From Planctomycetota bacterium (GTDB lineage: Bacteria > Planctomycetota > Brocadiia > CAIUPP01): 64,000 bases of DNA. Location: assembly GCA_022705425.1 (NCBI GenBank), contig JAKJEM010000004.1, positions 51,938-115,937 of the forward strand. Direction: 5' to 3'. Below, one piece after another: positions 34,126-43,433 of the stretch. A program made the position numbers and the translations under genes. The notes under the pieces are model-generated. The model was not told the origin of the DNA. It saw only the letters and a list, made by a program, of their open reading frames with translations, and did no database searches. How positions within the stretch are numbered: position 1 is the first letter of the stretch; each line of letters opens with the position of its first letter.

Positions 34126-34410
34126 CTACCGTTCTATCGAAAAGGAAACGTATTCGCCCGTCGCCGGCTCCGTCCGAATCTCCACGTCGCGGATGTAGTC
34201 GCCCATCCGCCGCTGAATTGCTCCCTCGAAGGCCCGAAGGTGCTCTAGAGCACCCTCCGCCACCACCTCCACGCGCCCGTCCGGCAGGTTGCGCACGAAA
34301 CCCTTGACTCCGGCGAAGGCATGGGAAATCTGCAACACGGTGAAGCGAAAGCCGACGCCCTGGACCGCGCCGCTGAAATGGACAATATGTCTTTCACGGT
34401 CTTTGGGCAT
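34126..34410 (-). CDS. acyP: acylphosphatase
   Basis: A 94-residue small alpha/beta-sandwich enzyme that hydrolyses carboxyl-phosphate bonds in acyl phosphates. The active-site loop GAVQGVGFR with the phosphate-binding Arg (about residue 22) and the catalytic Asn in GFVRNLPDGRVEVVAEG (about residue 40) are both present. Length matches the family. It lies just upstream of the metallophosphoesterase gene and divergent from parB. Confidence 0.95.
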   Translation of the reverse strand: MPKDRERHIVHFSGAVQGVGFRFTVLQISHAFAGVKGFVRNLPDGRVEVVAEGALEHLRAFEGAIQRRMGDYIRDVEIRTEPATGEYVSFSIER

Positions 34411-34529
34411 GGTTTCCTCGGGCCTTCATCTTACCAGAGCGCGCCCCGACCTGCAAGAAGCCCCTTGCATTGCCCGCCCGGAGAGGGTATACATAGTCGC
34501 AGCGAACCCCACAGAAAGGAGGCTGTGCC

Positions 34530-35405
34530 GTGGCGACAGAACGACGCTTGGGCCGTGGGCTCGAATCGCTGCTGGGCAAAGGCGCGGAGGAGGAGCTCAA
34601 CCTGCCCGCCGGCGGCAAGCGGCTGGTTCCCATCGGCGACATCGCGCCGAACCCCTTCCAGCCGCGCCACGACTTCACCGAACGCGAGTTGAGCGACCTG
34701 GCCGAGTCCATCAAGTCCGTCGGCATCCTTCAGCCCCTCGTCGTTCGGCGGGCGGGGAAGAAGTACGAACTCATCGCCGGCGAGCGCCGCTTGCGCGCCG
34801 CCAAGCTCGCGGGGCTGACGGAGGTCCCCGTCGTCGAGCGGGAGAACACCAACGACGACGACATGCTCACACTGGCCCTGGTGGAGAACCTCCAGCGCGC
34901 CGACCTGAACCCGATTGAGAAAGCCAAGGGCTTCAAGGAGCTCATCGAGCGCTACTCCCTGACGCAGGAGGCCGCCGCGCGACGCCTGGGCAAGGACCGC
35001 GCCACCCTGGCGAACTTCATCCGCCTCCTCGACCTCCCGGACAACGTCCAAGGCATTGTTTCACGTGGAACAATCTCGATGGGGCACGCGCGCGCGCTCC
35101 TGAGCCTTCCTCATCCCGGCCAGCAGTACTCCCTGGCGCAACGCATTGAGGCGCAAGGACTTTCGGTGCGCGAGGTCGAGCGCACCGTGGCCGCCATGTG
35201 CGGCGAGGCCCGCCGGAAGCGCCCGCGCGGGAAGCCCGCTGCGGCCCGGTCGCCGGTGATCCGCGACCTTGAGGACCGCCTCCGGGAGAAGTTCGGCACG
35301 CGCGTCACGATCGAGCACCGCGACGGCCAGGGGCGCATGGTCATCCACTTCTTCAGCGACGACGACCTCCAGCGCGTTCTGGACGTCCTGGGCATCACGG
35401 AGTAG
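34530..35405 (+). CDS. parB: chromosome partitioning protein ParB
   Basis: A 291-residue ParB/Spo0J-family CTPase clamp. The N-terminus RRLGRGLESLLG is the ParA-binding tail; the ParB/Srx domain has IAPNPFQPRHDF and the GERRLRA CTP-binding box (about 85); ENLQRADLNPIEKA follows; the helix-turn-helix (TQEAAARRLGKDRATLANFIRLLDLP, about 147-172) binds parS; and the C-terminal dimerisation domain ends the protein. The GTG start at 34530 has GGAGG 8 bases upstream. A parS-like site lies inside the gene (35057-35072). parA is not in the window. Confidence 0.96.
   Translation: MATERRLGRGLESLLGKGAEEELNLPAGGKRLVPIGDIAPNPFQPRHDFTERELSDLAESIKSVGILQPLVVRRAGKKYELIAGERRLRAAKLAGLTEVPVVERENTNDDDMLTLALVENLQRADLNPIEKAKGFKELIERYSLTQEAAARRLGKDRATLANFIRLLDLPDNVQGIVSRGTISMGHARALLSLPHPGQQYSLAQRIEAQGLSVREVERTVAAMCGEARRKRPRGKPAAARSPVIRDLEDRLREKFGTRVTIEHRDGQGRMVIHFFSDDDLQRVLDVLGITE
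35057..35072. promoter_or_regulatory. parS site 1, inside parB
   Basis: TGTTTCACGTGGAACA differs by one base from the 16-base parS consensus TGTTTCACGTGAAACA. ParB should load here. Confidence 0.88.
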
Positions 35406-35407
35406 GC

Positions 35408-37162
35408 ATGTACAAGCTCTTCGTCGCCTTCCGTTACCTCACGCGCAACTGGTTGAACCTCGTGGGGGTCGCCGCTGTGGCCATCGGCGTGCTCGTCCTC
35501 GTCTGCGTTCTCTCCGTCATGAAGGGCTTCGACGAGGAGTTCCGAAATCGCCTGCGCGCCACCCTCTCCGACCTCATCATCGAGCCCTATTCGGAGGAGA
35601 CCTTCGCGGGGTACGAGGAGATGATCGCGCAGATCGAGGCGCTGCCGCATGTCGTCGCCTGCGCCCCGCGATATGACGGCCTGGCCCTGATCCGCGTGGG
35701 AAAGTCCCGGCGGTACGGGGAGTTCCAGGGCGTTGACCTGCCGCGCGAGGTCAAGGCGACCGATTTCGGGCAATACTGGCGCGCCTGGCGGGGCCGCGCC
35801 GCACGCGAGAAACTGGCGGAGATCGCCCGCGAGAACGGCGGCGACCTCGCGGGTGTTCCACGTGAAACACTTCTCGATCTCCTGAACCGGATGCGGGCCG
35901 AGGATTTCGCCCTTCTCCCGAAGGATCTTCAGGCGCGCGCGGCGCGCTGGGCGAAGGAGAACACCGTGGACCTGACCGCCGCGCGTCGCGCGGCCGAGTC
36001 CGCCCAGCCGGCCTGGACGCCGACAGACGACCCCCGTTTCTCCCCCGCCTTTGCCGGGAGCGAGCTGCTCGTCCTCGGCCAGTCGCGCGACGGGAAGCTT
36101 GTCTCGCTGAACATCGGCGATGAGGTCGTTGTGGTCTCCGCGACGGACGTCTTCGACGGGCGGGTGATCCGGCGCTGCCGGATTGCCGGCGCCTATCGCT
36201 CCGGTCTTCACGACTACGACGCCCGGACGATCTGCCTTCCTCTCGAGGACGTGCAGAAGTTCATGGGCCGCCCCGGACACGTCACCAGCCTCAACGTCCG
36301 GCTCGATTCCTTTGCCAACGCCCCGAAGGTCCGCGCCCTGCTGATGGGCATTTTGACCTCCGACGAGCTCGGGCGCGGCATCGAGATGCTCCGCGGCATC
36401 GTCGGGGGGGCCGATGCGGACTTGCGCCGGATGGAGACCCGGCTGCGCGAGCTCCGCGCGCAGGAGGGGAACTGGTGGGCCACGGGGGACTTCACCGTGG
36501 TCGTGGCGACCGCTGAGATCGAGACGGCGCTCTTCCGCAAGATCGGCGCCATCCTCCGAGGCGAGGCGGGCGTGAAGCCCTCCGCCGCCGACCTGGAGAA
36601 GATGCGCGCCTTTCAGAAGGCCGGGATGGAGCGGGAACAGGGGGGCATCGCACGCAAGTTCCGCATCAGCACCTGGGAGGACAAACGCCGCACCTTCCTC
36701 CGAGCCGTCTGGATCGAGCGCCGCATCATGGGCTTCATTCTCTTCTTCGTCATTCTGATTGCGGGCTTCCTGATTCTCTCCATCCTGCACACCACTGTCC
36801 TTTCCAAGACGAAGGACATCGGGATACTGAAGTCCATCGGCGGCAGCGTCGGGGGGATCATGTCCATCTTCATGCTCAACGGGCTCCTGATGAGCACCGT
36901 CGGCGCGGCGATCGGCGCCGGGATCGGGTTGTTGATCATCAAGAACATCAATGCCATTCAGGACTTCCTCGAGCGTCTCGCCGGGTTCAGTCTCTTCCCG
37001 AAGGACGTGTACTACCTCGACCGTCTCCCCGTGGACAAGGATCCGGCGATGAGCATCCTGACGATCTGCGTCATCTCGATTCTCGTGAGCCTGATTGCCA
37101 GCGCCTATCCCGCCTGGAAGGCTTCGCGCATGGACGCGGTGGAGGCGCTGCGCTATGAGTGA
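35408..37162 (+). CDS. lipoprotein-release ABC transporter permease (LolC/LolE-like)
   Basis: A 584-residue MacB/LolC-type permease. TM1 is near residues 15-37 (LNLVGVAAVAIGVLVLVCVL), with RYLTRNWLN before it as in LolC; three further segments near residues 437-460, 475-510 and 553-575 form the FtsX domain (ERRIMGFILFFVILIAGFLI). The periplasmic part between TM1 and TM2 is about 400 residues, much longer than in Escherichia coli LolC, with a charged helical insert near residues 120-190. With the ATPase encoded next, it should move lipoproteins to the outer membrane. A parS site lies in its coding sequence. It starts 3 bases after parB. Confidence 0.85.
   Translation: MYKLFVAFRYLTRNWLNLVGVAAVAIGVLVLVCVLSVMKGFDEEFRNRLRATLSDLIIEPYSEETFAGYEEMIAQIEALPHVVACAPRYDGLALIRVGKSRRYGEFQGVDLPREVKATDFGQYWRAWRGRAAREKLAEIARENGGDLAGVPRETLLDLLNRMRAEDFALLPKDLQARAARWAKENTVDLTAARRAAESAQPAWTPTDDPRFSPAFAGSELLVLGQSRDGKLVSLNIGDEVVVVSATDVFDGRVIRRCRIAGAYRSGLHDYDARTICLPLEDVQKFMGRPGHVTSLNVRLDSFANAPKVRALLMGILTSDELGRGIEMLRGIVGGADADLRRMETRLRELRAQEGNWWATGDFTVVVATAEIETALFRKIGAILRGEAGVKPSAADLEKMRAFQKAGMEREQGGIARKFRISTWEDKRRTFLRAVWIERRIMGFILFFVILIAGFLILSILHTTVLSKTKDIGILKSIGGSVGGIMSIFMLNGLLMSTVGAAIGAGIGLLIIKNINAIQDFLERLAGFSLFPKDVYYLDRLPVDKDPAMSILTICVISILVSLIASAYPAWKASRMDAVEALRYE
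35854..35869. promoter_or_regulatory. parS site 2, inside the LolC-like gene
   Basis: TGTTCCACGTGAAACA, one base off the parS consensus. It is the exact reverse complement of site 1, 797 bases away. Confidence 0.88.
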
Positions 37163-37850
37163 TTTCCTTTCGGTGCGCGACCTCGTGCGCGAGTACCCGC
37201 AGGGCGAAACGCCCCTCCCCGTCCTTCGCGGAATCAACCTCGACGTCCGCGAGGGGGAGTTCCTCGTCATCGTCGGCTCCTCGGGCGCCGGCAAGAGCAC
37301 CCTGCTTCACATCATGGGTCTGCTCGACACGCCGACGTCCGGCGCGGTGCTCTTCGGCGACCGCAACCTGACAACGTTGTCCGAGCGGGAGCAGTCGCGT
37401 CTCCGAAACACCCTTTTCGGCTTCGTCTTCCAGTTCTTTCACCTCCTGCCGGACTTCACCGCACTCGAGAACGTCCTCGTGCCGGCGATGGTCGGCGTCG
37501 GGCCGCTGGCGTGGGCGCGGCGCAGGAAGGACGCGGCGGAGCGGGCGCGGTCGCTTTTGTCACAAGTCGGCTTGTCGGCACGACTTACGCACAGGCCAGG
37601 ACAGTTGTCCGGCGGCGAGCGCCAGCGCGTGGCTATCTGCCGGGCGCTCATCAACACGCCGCGCGTGCTCTTCCTGGACGAGCCGACGGGCAACTTGGAC
37701 AGCAGGACGGGGCAGGAGATCCAAGAGCTGATCGAAGGACTGAATCGCCGCGACCGGCAGACGATCGTCATGGTCACGCACAGCGACACCGCCGTCAAGC
37801 GCGCGTCGCGGGTGGTTCGCATTCACGACGGTCAGATCCTCAAGGCGTAG
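37155..37850 (+). CDS. lolD: lipoprotein-release ABC transporter ATPase (LolD)
   Basis: A 231-residue ATPase. Walker A GSSGAGKSTLLHIMGLLD (about 38), Q loop in FVFQFFHLLPDFTALENVL, signature LSGGERQRVAICRAL (about 145), Walker B VLFLDEPTGNLD and the switch His in VMVTHSD are all present. The start overlaps the permease stop by 8 bases, so the two form a coupled Lol-type exporter (LolCD2-like, possibly a homodimer of the one permease seen here). Confidence 0.93.
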   Translation: MSDFLSVRDLVREYPQGETPLPVLRGINLDVREGEFLVIVGSSGAGKSTLLHIMGLLDTPTSGAVLFGDRNLTTLSEREQSRLRNTLFGFVFQFFHLLPDFTALENVLVPAMVGVGPLAWARRRKDAAERARSLLSQVGLSARLTHRPGQLSGGERQRVAICRALINTPRVLFLDEPTGNLDSRTGQEIQELIEGLNRRDRQTIVMVTHSDTAVKRASRVVRIHDGQILKA

Positions 37851-37942
37851 CGCGTTACGTCAGCGAGGGAACCGGGCGGGCGTCCGCCGCGTCGAAGAGA
37901 ACGGTCCCAGCGTCCTTTCATCCTTCCGGAGAGGAGTCAACC

Positions 37943-40036
37943 ATGTTGCGCATCATGGCCGTATTCGCGACCGTTCTGCTTCTGGCGGGCTCCGCGCCGG
38001 TCGGGGCTCAGGATGAGGCGCCGGTCCTGCCGATCCGCCGCATCGTGCTCTACAAGCACGGCGTGGGTTACTTCGCGCGCCAGGGGGCCGTGGAGGGGGA
38101 CGCGCGAATTCCCCTGCGCTTCAAGGCGCGCGAGATGAGCGACCTGCTCAAGAGCATGACCGTGCTCGATCTCGGCGGCGGCGGCATCACGGGCATTTCC
38201 TACGAGTCCACCAAGACGGTGGACCAGCAGCTCGGGGAATACACCTTCAACCTGCGCGGGGCGGCGAGCCTGCCGGCGATCCTGGAGCAGATGAAGGGGA
38301 GCGAGGTGTCGCTGCGGGTTGGGGACCGGGAGGTCACGGGCCGCGTGCTGGCCGTCGAGAAGCGCATCGAGCGGAAGGACAACGTCCAGGTCGAGGTCCA
38401 CCGGCTGTCGGTCCTGCTCGACGGTGGCGCGGTCAAGAGCTACGACCTGCCGGAGCTGGGGGAGCTGCGATTTACCGACCCGCGCCTTCAGGCGGAGCTG
38501 GCGGAGTACCTCCGCATCCTCTTCAGCCGTCACCGGCGCGACCAGAAGGAGGTCGTCATCTCCGCCGCCGGCCAGGGGCGCCGCGACCTCTTCGTCTCCT
38601 ACGTGCAGGAGCAGCCGGTCTGGAAGGTGTCCTACCGTGTCGTGCTCGAGGGGAAGAAGCCGCCGCTGCTCCAGGCGTGGGCGATCGTGGACAACGTGAG
38701 CGAGGAGGACTGGGACCGGGTGCGGATTTCGCTGGTGAGCGGCCTGCCGGTGTCCTTCGTTCAGGATTTGTACGCTCCATGGTACGTGCGGCGTCCGGTG
38801 ATCCAGGCGAAGCGCGAGACGGGCGTCGGCCCGGTCGTCTATGAAGCCGGGGAACGCGCCGAGCCTGCGAGCGGCGCCATGGCCCTGATGGCCGCCCCGG
38901 TCGCGCCGCCCGCGACCGCCAAGGGGCCGGCGCGCGACCGCGCCTCGGCCCTGCGCGCCGCGCCGGCGGTCGAGGCCGACGGCGTCGCGCCGGCGCCCGA
39001 GATGCTCCGCCACATGGCGCAGCAGGCCGTTGCCGTCGTCGCGCAGGCCGCCGGCGCGCTCTTCGTTTACGACATCCGGGAACCGGTTACGCTGAAGCGC
39101 GACCGTTCCGCGTTGCTGCCGATCGCGTCGGCGCCCATCGAGGGCGCGCGCGTCGCCATCTACAACGAGAGCGCCCGCGCCGAGAACCCGATGGAGGCCG
39201 TCCGGCTCCGGAATACGACGGGGCTGACGCTCGAGGGCGGCCCGGTGACGGTGATCGAGGACGACACCTACGCCGGCGAGGCGCTGCTCGACACCTTCAA
39301 GGCGGAGGAGCAGCGCTACATCTCCTTTGCCGTGGATCTGGGGACGCGCGTCAACACCAAGGTCGGCAGCACGCGCCAGACCATCGTCCGCGTGACCATT
39401 GCGAACGGCATCCTCACGACCCATTACAAGCAGCAGGAGACGAAGACTTACGCCCTGGTGAACGTGGAGCCGAAGGAAAAGACGATCGTCGTGGAGCACC
39501 CCCTGCGCCCCGGCTGGACGCTCGTCGAGCCGCTGAAGCCGATCGAGACGACCCCGCAGCATTACCGCTTCGAGACGCGGCTCCCCGCGCGCGGGAAAGC
39601 GGACGGCAAGGCCGAGCTGAAGGTGGTCGAGGAACTTCCCGGCGAGAGCACGTGGGCCGTCACCTCCCTGAGCCGGGAGCAGATTCTTCTGTGGGTCCGC
39701 CAGAAGTACCTGGACGAGAAGACGCAGCGTTTCCTCGAGCGGGTGGCGGAGGTCCAGGGCCAGGCGGCGGAGCTCAACCGCCAGGTCGCCGAACAGGAGC
39801 GGCAGCGCACCGAAACGCTGACGGCCCAGCGGCGCATCCCGGAAGTGCTGAAGGCCCTCGGGCAGAGCGAGCAGGAGCGCCTGACGCGCGAGCGCTTCCT
39901 CAAGCAGCTCAACGCCTACGAGGATGCCCTGCAGCGGATTGACGAGCGCCTGACGCAGCTCAAGGCCGAGGTCCAGGCGAAGGAGAAGGAGCTCCGCGAG
40001 CTGATCGCGGGCTTCTCCTTCGAGAAGAAGCTCTGA
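37943..40036 (+). CDS. exported DUF4139-family protein
   Basis: A 697-residue protein with a signal peptide (MLRIMAVFATVLLLAGSAPVGAQ). The rest matches the general DUF4139 design: an N-terminal beta region (about 27-190, RIVLYKHGVGYFARQG), the DUF4139 sandwich (VSYRVVLEGKKPPLLQAWAIVDNVSEEDW about 233-262, then strands to about 590), and a C-terminal coiled coil (VAEVQGQAAELNRQVAEQERQRTETL about 607-685). Function is unknown; members are periplasmic or surface proteins. GGAGAGGAG lies before the ATG at 37943. It follows lolD by 92 bases and could be a client lipoprotein-type neighbour, though it has no lipobox. Confidence 0.78.
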   Translation: MLRIMAVFATVLLLAGSAPVGAQDEAPVLPIRRIVLYKHGVGYFARQGAVEGDARIPLRFKAREMSDLLKSMTVLDLGGGGITGISYESTKTVDQQLGEYTFNLRGAASLPAILEQMKGSEVSLRVGDREVTGRVLAVEKRIERKDNVQVEVHRLSVLLDGGAVKSYDLPELGELRFTDPRLQAELAEYLRILFSRHRRDQKEVVISAAGQGRRDLFVSYVQEQPVWKVSYRVVLEGKKPPLLQAWAIVDNVSEEDWDRVRISLVSGLPVSFVQDLYAPWYVRRPVIQAKRETGVGPVVYEAGERAEPASGAMALMAAPVAPPATAKGPARDRASALRAAPAVEADGVAPAPEMLRHMAQQAVAVVAQAAGALFVYDIREPVTLKRDRSALLPIASAPIEGARVAIYNESARAENPMEAVRLRNTTGLTLEGGPVTVIEDDTYAGEALLDTFKAEEQRYISFAVDLGTRVNTKVGSTRQTIVRVTIANGILTTHYKQQETKTYALVNVEPKEKTIVVEHPLRPGWTLVEPLKPIETTPQHYRFETRLPARGKADGKAELKVVEELPGESTWAVTSLSREQILLWVRQKYLDEKTQRFLERVAEVQGQAAELNRQVAEQERQRTETLTAQRRIPEVLKALGQSEQERLTRERFLKQLNAYEDALQRIDERLTQLKAEVQAKEKELRELIAGFSFEKKL

Positions 40037-40046
40037 GCCGGGCCGT

Positions 40047-41471
40047 TCAGCCGCAGCCGCACTGCGGCACGGCGACCTGGTGGCCGAGATAGCGGCCCAG
40101 GGCTTCGGTCATGGCGCCGGCGACGTAGCCGGGCGCCACGCTGACGTGGTGACGGTGGCCTTCGTAGCCGACGTGCAGCAGCACGTCCTGGAGGTCGGGG
40201 ATTTCGGCCACGCCGGCGCAGCCGAAGAAGTTCTTCGGCACGGGGTCTTTGGTAAAGCGTCCCTGGCCGACGTACCAGCGCAGCTTGCCGCCTTCGGTCA
40301 GGAGACTCGAGAAGGTCATCGGCGTCGGGGCGATGCGTCCGGTGTTGCAGCCGAAACCCTTGCCCGTCCCGATGGCGTTGGCGATGATGAGGTGGTCGCC
40401 GACCTTTCCCTTGCCGGCCATCAGGCTGGGGGGGACGGGGCCGCAGTGGAAGAGGATGCACTTGTTCTCGTCGTCGCCGTAGTTGTTGTTCCAGTCGAGG
40501 CAGGCGGCGGCGGCGCCGGCGGCGCGGTTGAGGGCGACCATGGCGACGGCGTTTCCGACATCCACCTCGCAGGCCACGGGGATTCCGCGGTCGCCGAGTT
40601 CGCCCATGACGGCGCAGGGGGAGATGTGGATCTGCTCCTGCATCTCGGTCCAGCAGCGCAGGGCCATGGCGCCGAGGCGGCATTCGTCGGCCAGGCGGTC
40701 AAGGACGACGCCGAGGCGGGCGGCGGCGCCGACGGCCTCCTCCGGCGCGGCGCGCCAGTCGGCGGCGGCCTTCAGCTTCTGCACCTTGGCCTTGTAGGGC
40801 GCCGAGGCCGTATCCACCGCCCGGAAGCGCGCGAAGATGTCGGTGAGGTCGAAGGTCTCGACGGTGATCCCGTGGCGCTGAAGGGCGAGTTCGTCGAAGC
40901 GGACGGTCTTGAAGGCCGTCGTCCGCGCGCCGATGGCGCCGACGACGAGATTGCGCATGCCGCTCACCACTTTACAGACTCGCGCGAAGTGGTCGAGCTG
41001 CTGCGCGAAGCGCTTGTCCTTCGGGGAAAGGGTGTGCGGTTTCATGGCCGTGAACTTGACGCCGTACTGGCAGAAGACGTCCATGACGGAGAACTTGCCG
41101 CAGAAGGAATCGCGCCGCTGGGCGGGTCCCATTCGGTCGAGGTCGTCGGGGTAGGCCTGGATGAGGATCGGGACGCCGGCGTCCTTGAGGGCGGTGACAG
41201 CGCCGGTTTCATCGCCGAAGTTCGGCAGCGAGAGGACGACGCCGTCGAAGCGTCCGGCGTTGGCCTTCAGCCACCTGGCGTAGATGGCCCCTTCGGCCGG
41301 GGTTTCGACCGCGCCGTAGCGCGTGGCCGATTCCTCCATCATCAGCGCGCCGTAGCCGAGTTTCTCCAGCACTTGCGGCAGTTCGCGGCGGGCGTCGGCC
41401 ATCAAGGACGCCGGAAAGAAACCGCGGTTGCCGAAGAAGAGCGCAAAGGTCGCCTTGGGTTTCGCTGCCAT
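40047..41471 (-). CDS. L-fucose/L-arabinose isomerase-family protein
   Basis: A 474-residue protein with the three-domain layout of L-fucose/arabinose isomerases. The N-terminal part has FALFFGNRGFFPA; a Rossmann-like domain contains GVVLSLPNFGDETGA; the middle has MRNLVVGAIGARTTAFKT; the metal site region has ISPCAVMGELGDRGIPVACEVDVG, with Glu and Asp residues where the family binds manganese; a late HVSVAPG closes the pocket. GGAGG is 7 bases before the ATG. It is probably an aldose-ketose isomerase; the sugar is not identified. It stands alone. Confidence 0.82.
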   Translation of the reverse strand: MAAKPKATFALFFGNRGFFPASLMADARRELPQVLEKLGYGALMMEESATRYGAVETPAEGAIYARWLKANAGRFDGVVLSLPNFGDETGAVTALKDAGVPILIQAYPDDLDRMGPAQRRDSFCGKFSVMDVFCQYGVKFTAMKPHTLSPKDKRFAQQLDHFARVCKVVSGMRNLVVGAIGARTTAFKTVRFDELALQRHGITVETFDLTDIFARFRAVDTASAPYKAKVQKLKAAADWRAAPEEAVGAAARLGVVLDRLADECRLGAMALRCWTEMQEQIHISPCAVMGELGDRGIPVACEVDVGNAVAMVALNRAAGAAAACLDWNNNYGDDENKCILFHCGPVPPSLMAGKGKVGDHLIIANAIGTGKGFGCNTGRIAPTPMTFSSLLTEGGKLRWYVGQGRFTKDPVPKNFFGCAGVAEIPDLQDVLLHVGYEGHRHHVSVAPGYVAGAMTEALGRYLGHQVAVPQCGCG

Positions 41472-41522
41472 GTCCGCGCCTCCTGATGAAAGGTTTCTCG
41501 GTCCGTCGCGCCATCGTAGATG

Positions 41523-41549
41523 ATTATCCAATACGGGGGCGCAAGTCAA
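41523..41549 (-). promoter_or_regulatory. possible promoter of the fucose isomerase-like gene
   Basis: Minus-strand TTGACT (41549-41544), 15 bases, GATAAT (41528-41523). The spacer is short. About 50 bases upstream of the ATG. Confidence 0.4.
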
Positions 41550-41698
41550 ACCGTATGGGCGACGTTCCCACAGCCGAGGGCGGCTGCGCCACATTTCCGG
41601 AAGACGGACGGGTTACGCACGGGCGCGGTTTGCTTTTGGCCCGGCGGCTCGGTTACCTTAGTTCTTACTGCATTCCGTGGAGCCACGAGGAGCCGACG

Positions 41699-42052
41699 AT
41701 GAAGATTCAGAAGTCTCGCATCTGGGCCGAAGTGACGGGCGACCAGGCGGTCGTCTATTTCCTTCCCACCTCCGTCCGCGAGATGGCCGACGTGCAGAAG
41801 ATCGTGGACGAGATCATGGATGTCTCCTGTAACTATGACCTCAAGGCGATGGTCATCAACTTCGCGCGGCTTCGCCAGATGACGAGCGCCTTCCTCAGCA
41901 AGCTCATTTCGCTGAACCGCTCGCTCGCGCAGGCCGGCATCAAGCTGCGCGTCTGCTGCATGGCGGCCGAGGTCGAGGAGGCTTTCCGGATCTGCCAGTT
42001 GCAGAAGATTATTCCCCTGTACGCCACGGAAGAAGAGGCGCTCAAGGGATGA
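41699..42052 (+). CDS. STAS-domain protein (anti-sigma factor antagonist type)
   Basis: A 117-residue single STAS domain. The order of strands and helices fits (AVVYFLPTSV, LKAMVINFARLRQMTSAFLSKLISLNRSLAQAGIKLRVC), and the site where SpoIIAA has a phosphorylatable Ser is in MTSAFLS (about 64-70), so regulation by a kinase is possible. The 4-base overlap with murD (ATGA) suggests co-expression with cell-wall synthesis, but a kinase partner is not in the window. Confidence 0.85.
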   Translation: MKIQKSRIWAEVTGDQAVVYFLPTSVREMADVQKIVDEIMDVSCNYDLKAMVINFARLRQMTSAFLSKLISLNRSLAQAGIKLRVCCMAAEVEEAFRICQLQKIIPLYATEEEALKG

Positions 42053-43422
42053 ACGCGGGCGGGTCATTGCCCCGGCAGGTGACGGTGCTGGGGCTGGGGC
42101 TGTTCGGGGGCGGGGCGGGTGCGGCGCGGTACTTTGCGGAGCGGGGCGTGCGCGTCATTGCGGCGGACACGCGCGCGCCGGAGTCCCTGGCCGAAACGCT
42201 GGAGGCGCTGAAGGGCCTTTCCATCGAATACCGGCTGGGCCGTCCACACCGGGCGGAGGATTTCGCCGGGTCGGAGCGCGTCATCGTCAACCCCGGCGTG
42301 CCGCCGGCGTCGCCGGGCTTCGACCTGGCCCGTGCGGCCGGGGCGCGGCTGGATACCGAGATCAACCTGCTCTTCCGCCTCTGTCCGGCGCCGATCGCCG
42401 CCATTACCGGGACCAACGGCAAGTCCACCACGGTGGCGCTGCTGGGGGAGATGCTGCGCGCCGCCGGGCGGCGGACGTGGGTGGGGGGGAACCTCGGCGG
42501 CTCGCTGCTTCCAGAGGTGGACCGCATGAGGCCCGAGGACATCGTCGTCCTGGAGATCAGCAGCTTCCAGGCCCAGCGCCTGCCGTGGAGCGGCGTTGCG
42601 CCGCGCCTCGGGGCCGTTCTGAACATTACGCCCAACCACCTCGACCGCCACGCCGACCTCGCGGAATACGCGGAGGCGAAGAAGGAACTCCTGCGCGGCC
42701 AGGGGCCGCTGGACTTCGCCATCCTCAACAGCGAGGATGCGCTCCTGAAGGGCTGGGCGGCGGTCGGCCGGGGAACGAAGTTCTTCTTCGGCGCAACAGA
42801 GGACGCGGCGCAGGGCTTCCGGCTGGAGGGGGAGACGGTGGCGCTGTGGCGTCCCGGCGCGCGCGCCGAGGTGTCGCTGCGCGGGCTGAAGCTGCCCGGA
42901 CGGCACAATCGTTTCAACGCGTCGGTTGCCGCCGTGTCGGCCTGGCTTTTCGGCGCGCCGGTCGGCGCCATCGCGTCGGCGGCGCGCGAGTTCGCCGGTC
43001 TGCCCGACCGGATCGAGTTCGTGGCGGAGAAGGGCGGCGTGCGTTATTACAACGACTCCATCGCCACAACGCCCGAATCCACGCTGGCCGCGCTGGAGGC
43101 CTTCGACACGCCGCTGCTGGTCATCGCCGGCGGGTCGTCGAAGAAGCTGTCCTTCGAGGCGCTGGGCCGGCGCATGGCGGCGCGGGCGCGGCGCGTGATT
43201 CTCATCGGCTGCACCGCGCCGGAGATCGAGGCGGCCATCGTTTCGGCCGGCGGCCCGGCGCCGCTTCGGGCGGCAACGCTCCTCGAGGCCGTGCGCGCGG
43301 CGGCGGCGGCGGCCCGGCCCGGCGAGGCGGTTCTGCTCTCCCCTGCCTGCGCCAGCTTCGACATGTTCCGCAACTACGCCGAGCGCGGCCGCTGCTTCCG
43401 CGACGCGGTCCGCGCCTTGTGA
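42049..43422 (+). CDS. murD: UDP-N-acetylmuramoylalanine--D-glutamate ligase
   Basis: A 457-residue Mur ligase that adds D-Glu to UDP-MurNAc-L-Ala. The N-terminal Rossmann domain has VTVLGLGLFGGG; the ATP loop is ITGTNGKSTT (about 120); the central VVLEISSFQAQRL (about 165) and NITPNHLDRHAD (about 195) are MurD-typical; the C-terminal domain has YNDSIATTPESTLAALEAF and AVLLSPACASFDMFRNYAERG, the MurD hallmark. Its presence shows peptidoglycan synthesis. It is flanked by STAS and DUF1638 genes rather than the usual dcw cluster. Confidence 0.95.
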   Translation: MNAGGSLPRQVTVLGLGLFGGGAGAARYFAERGVRVIAADTRAPESLAETLEALKGLSIEYRLGRPHRAEDFAGSERVIVNPGVPPASPGFDLARAAGARLDTEINLLFRLCPAPIAAITGTNGKSTTVALLGEMLRAAGRRTWVGGNLGGSLLPEVDRMRPEDIVVLEISSFQAQRLPWSGVAPRLGAVLNITPNHLDRHADLAEYAEAKKELLRGQGPLDFAILNSEDALLKGWAAVGRGTKFFFGATEDAAQGFRLEGETVALWRPGARAEVSLRGLKLPGRHNRFNASVAAVSAWLFGAPVGAIASAAREFAGLPDRIEFVAEKGGVRYYNDSIATTPESTLAALEAFDTPLLVIAGGSSKKLSFEALGRRMAARARRVILIGCTAPEIEAAIVSAGGPAPLRAATLLEAVRAAAAAARPGEAVLLSPACASFDMFRNYAERGRCFRDAVRAL

Positions 43423-43433
43423 AAGGAGCTTCC

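Noticed and set aside
40047..41471. Assigning the isomerase specifically as FucI
   Set aside because: Family fold and metal region fit, but length and sequence are too divergent to name the sugar.
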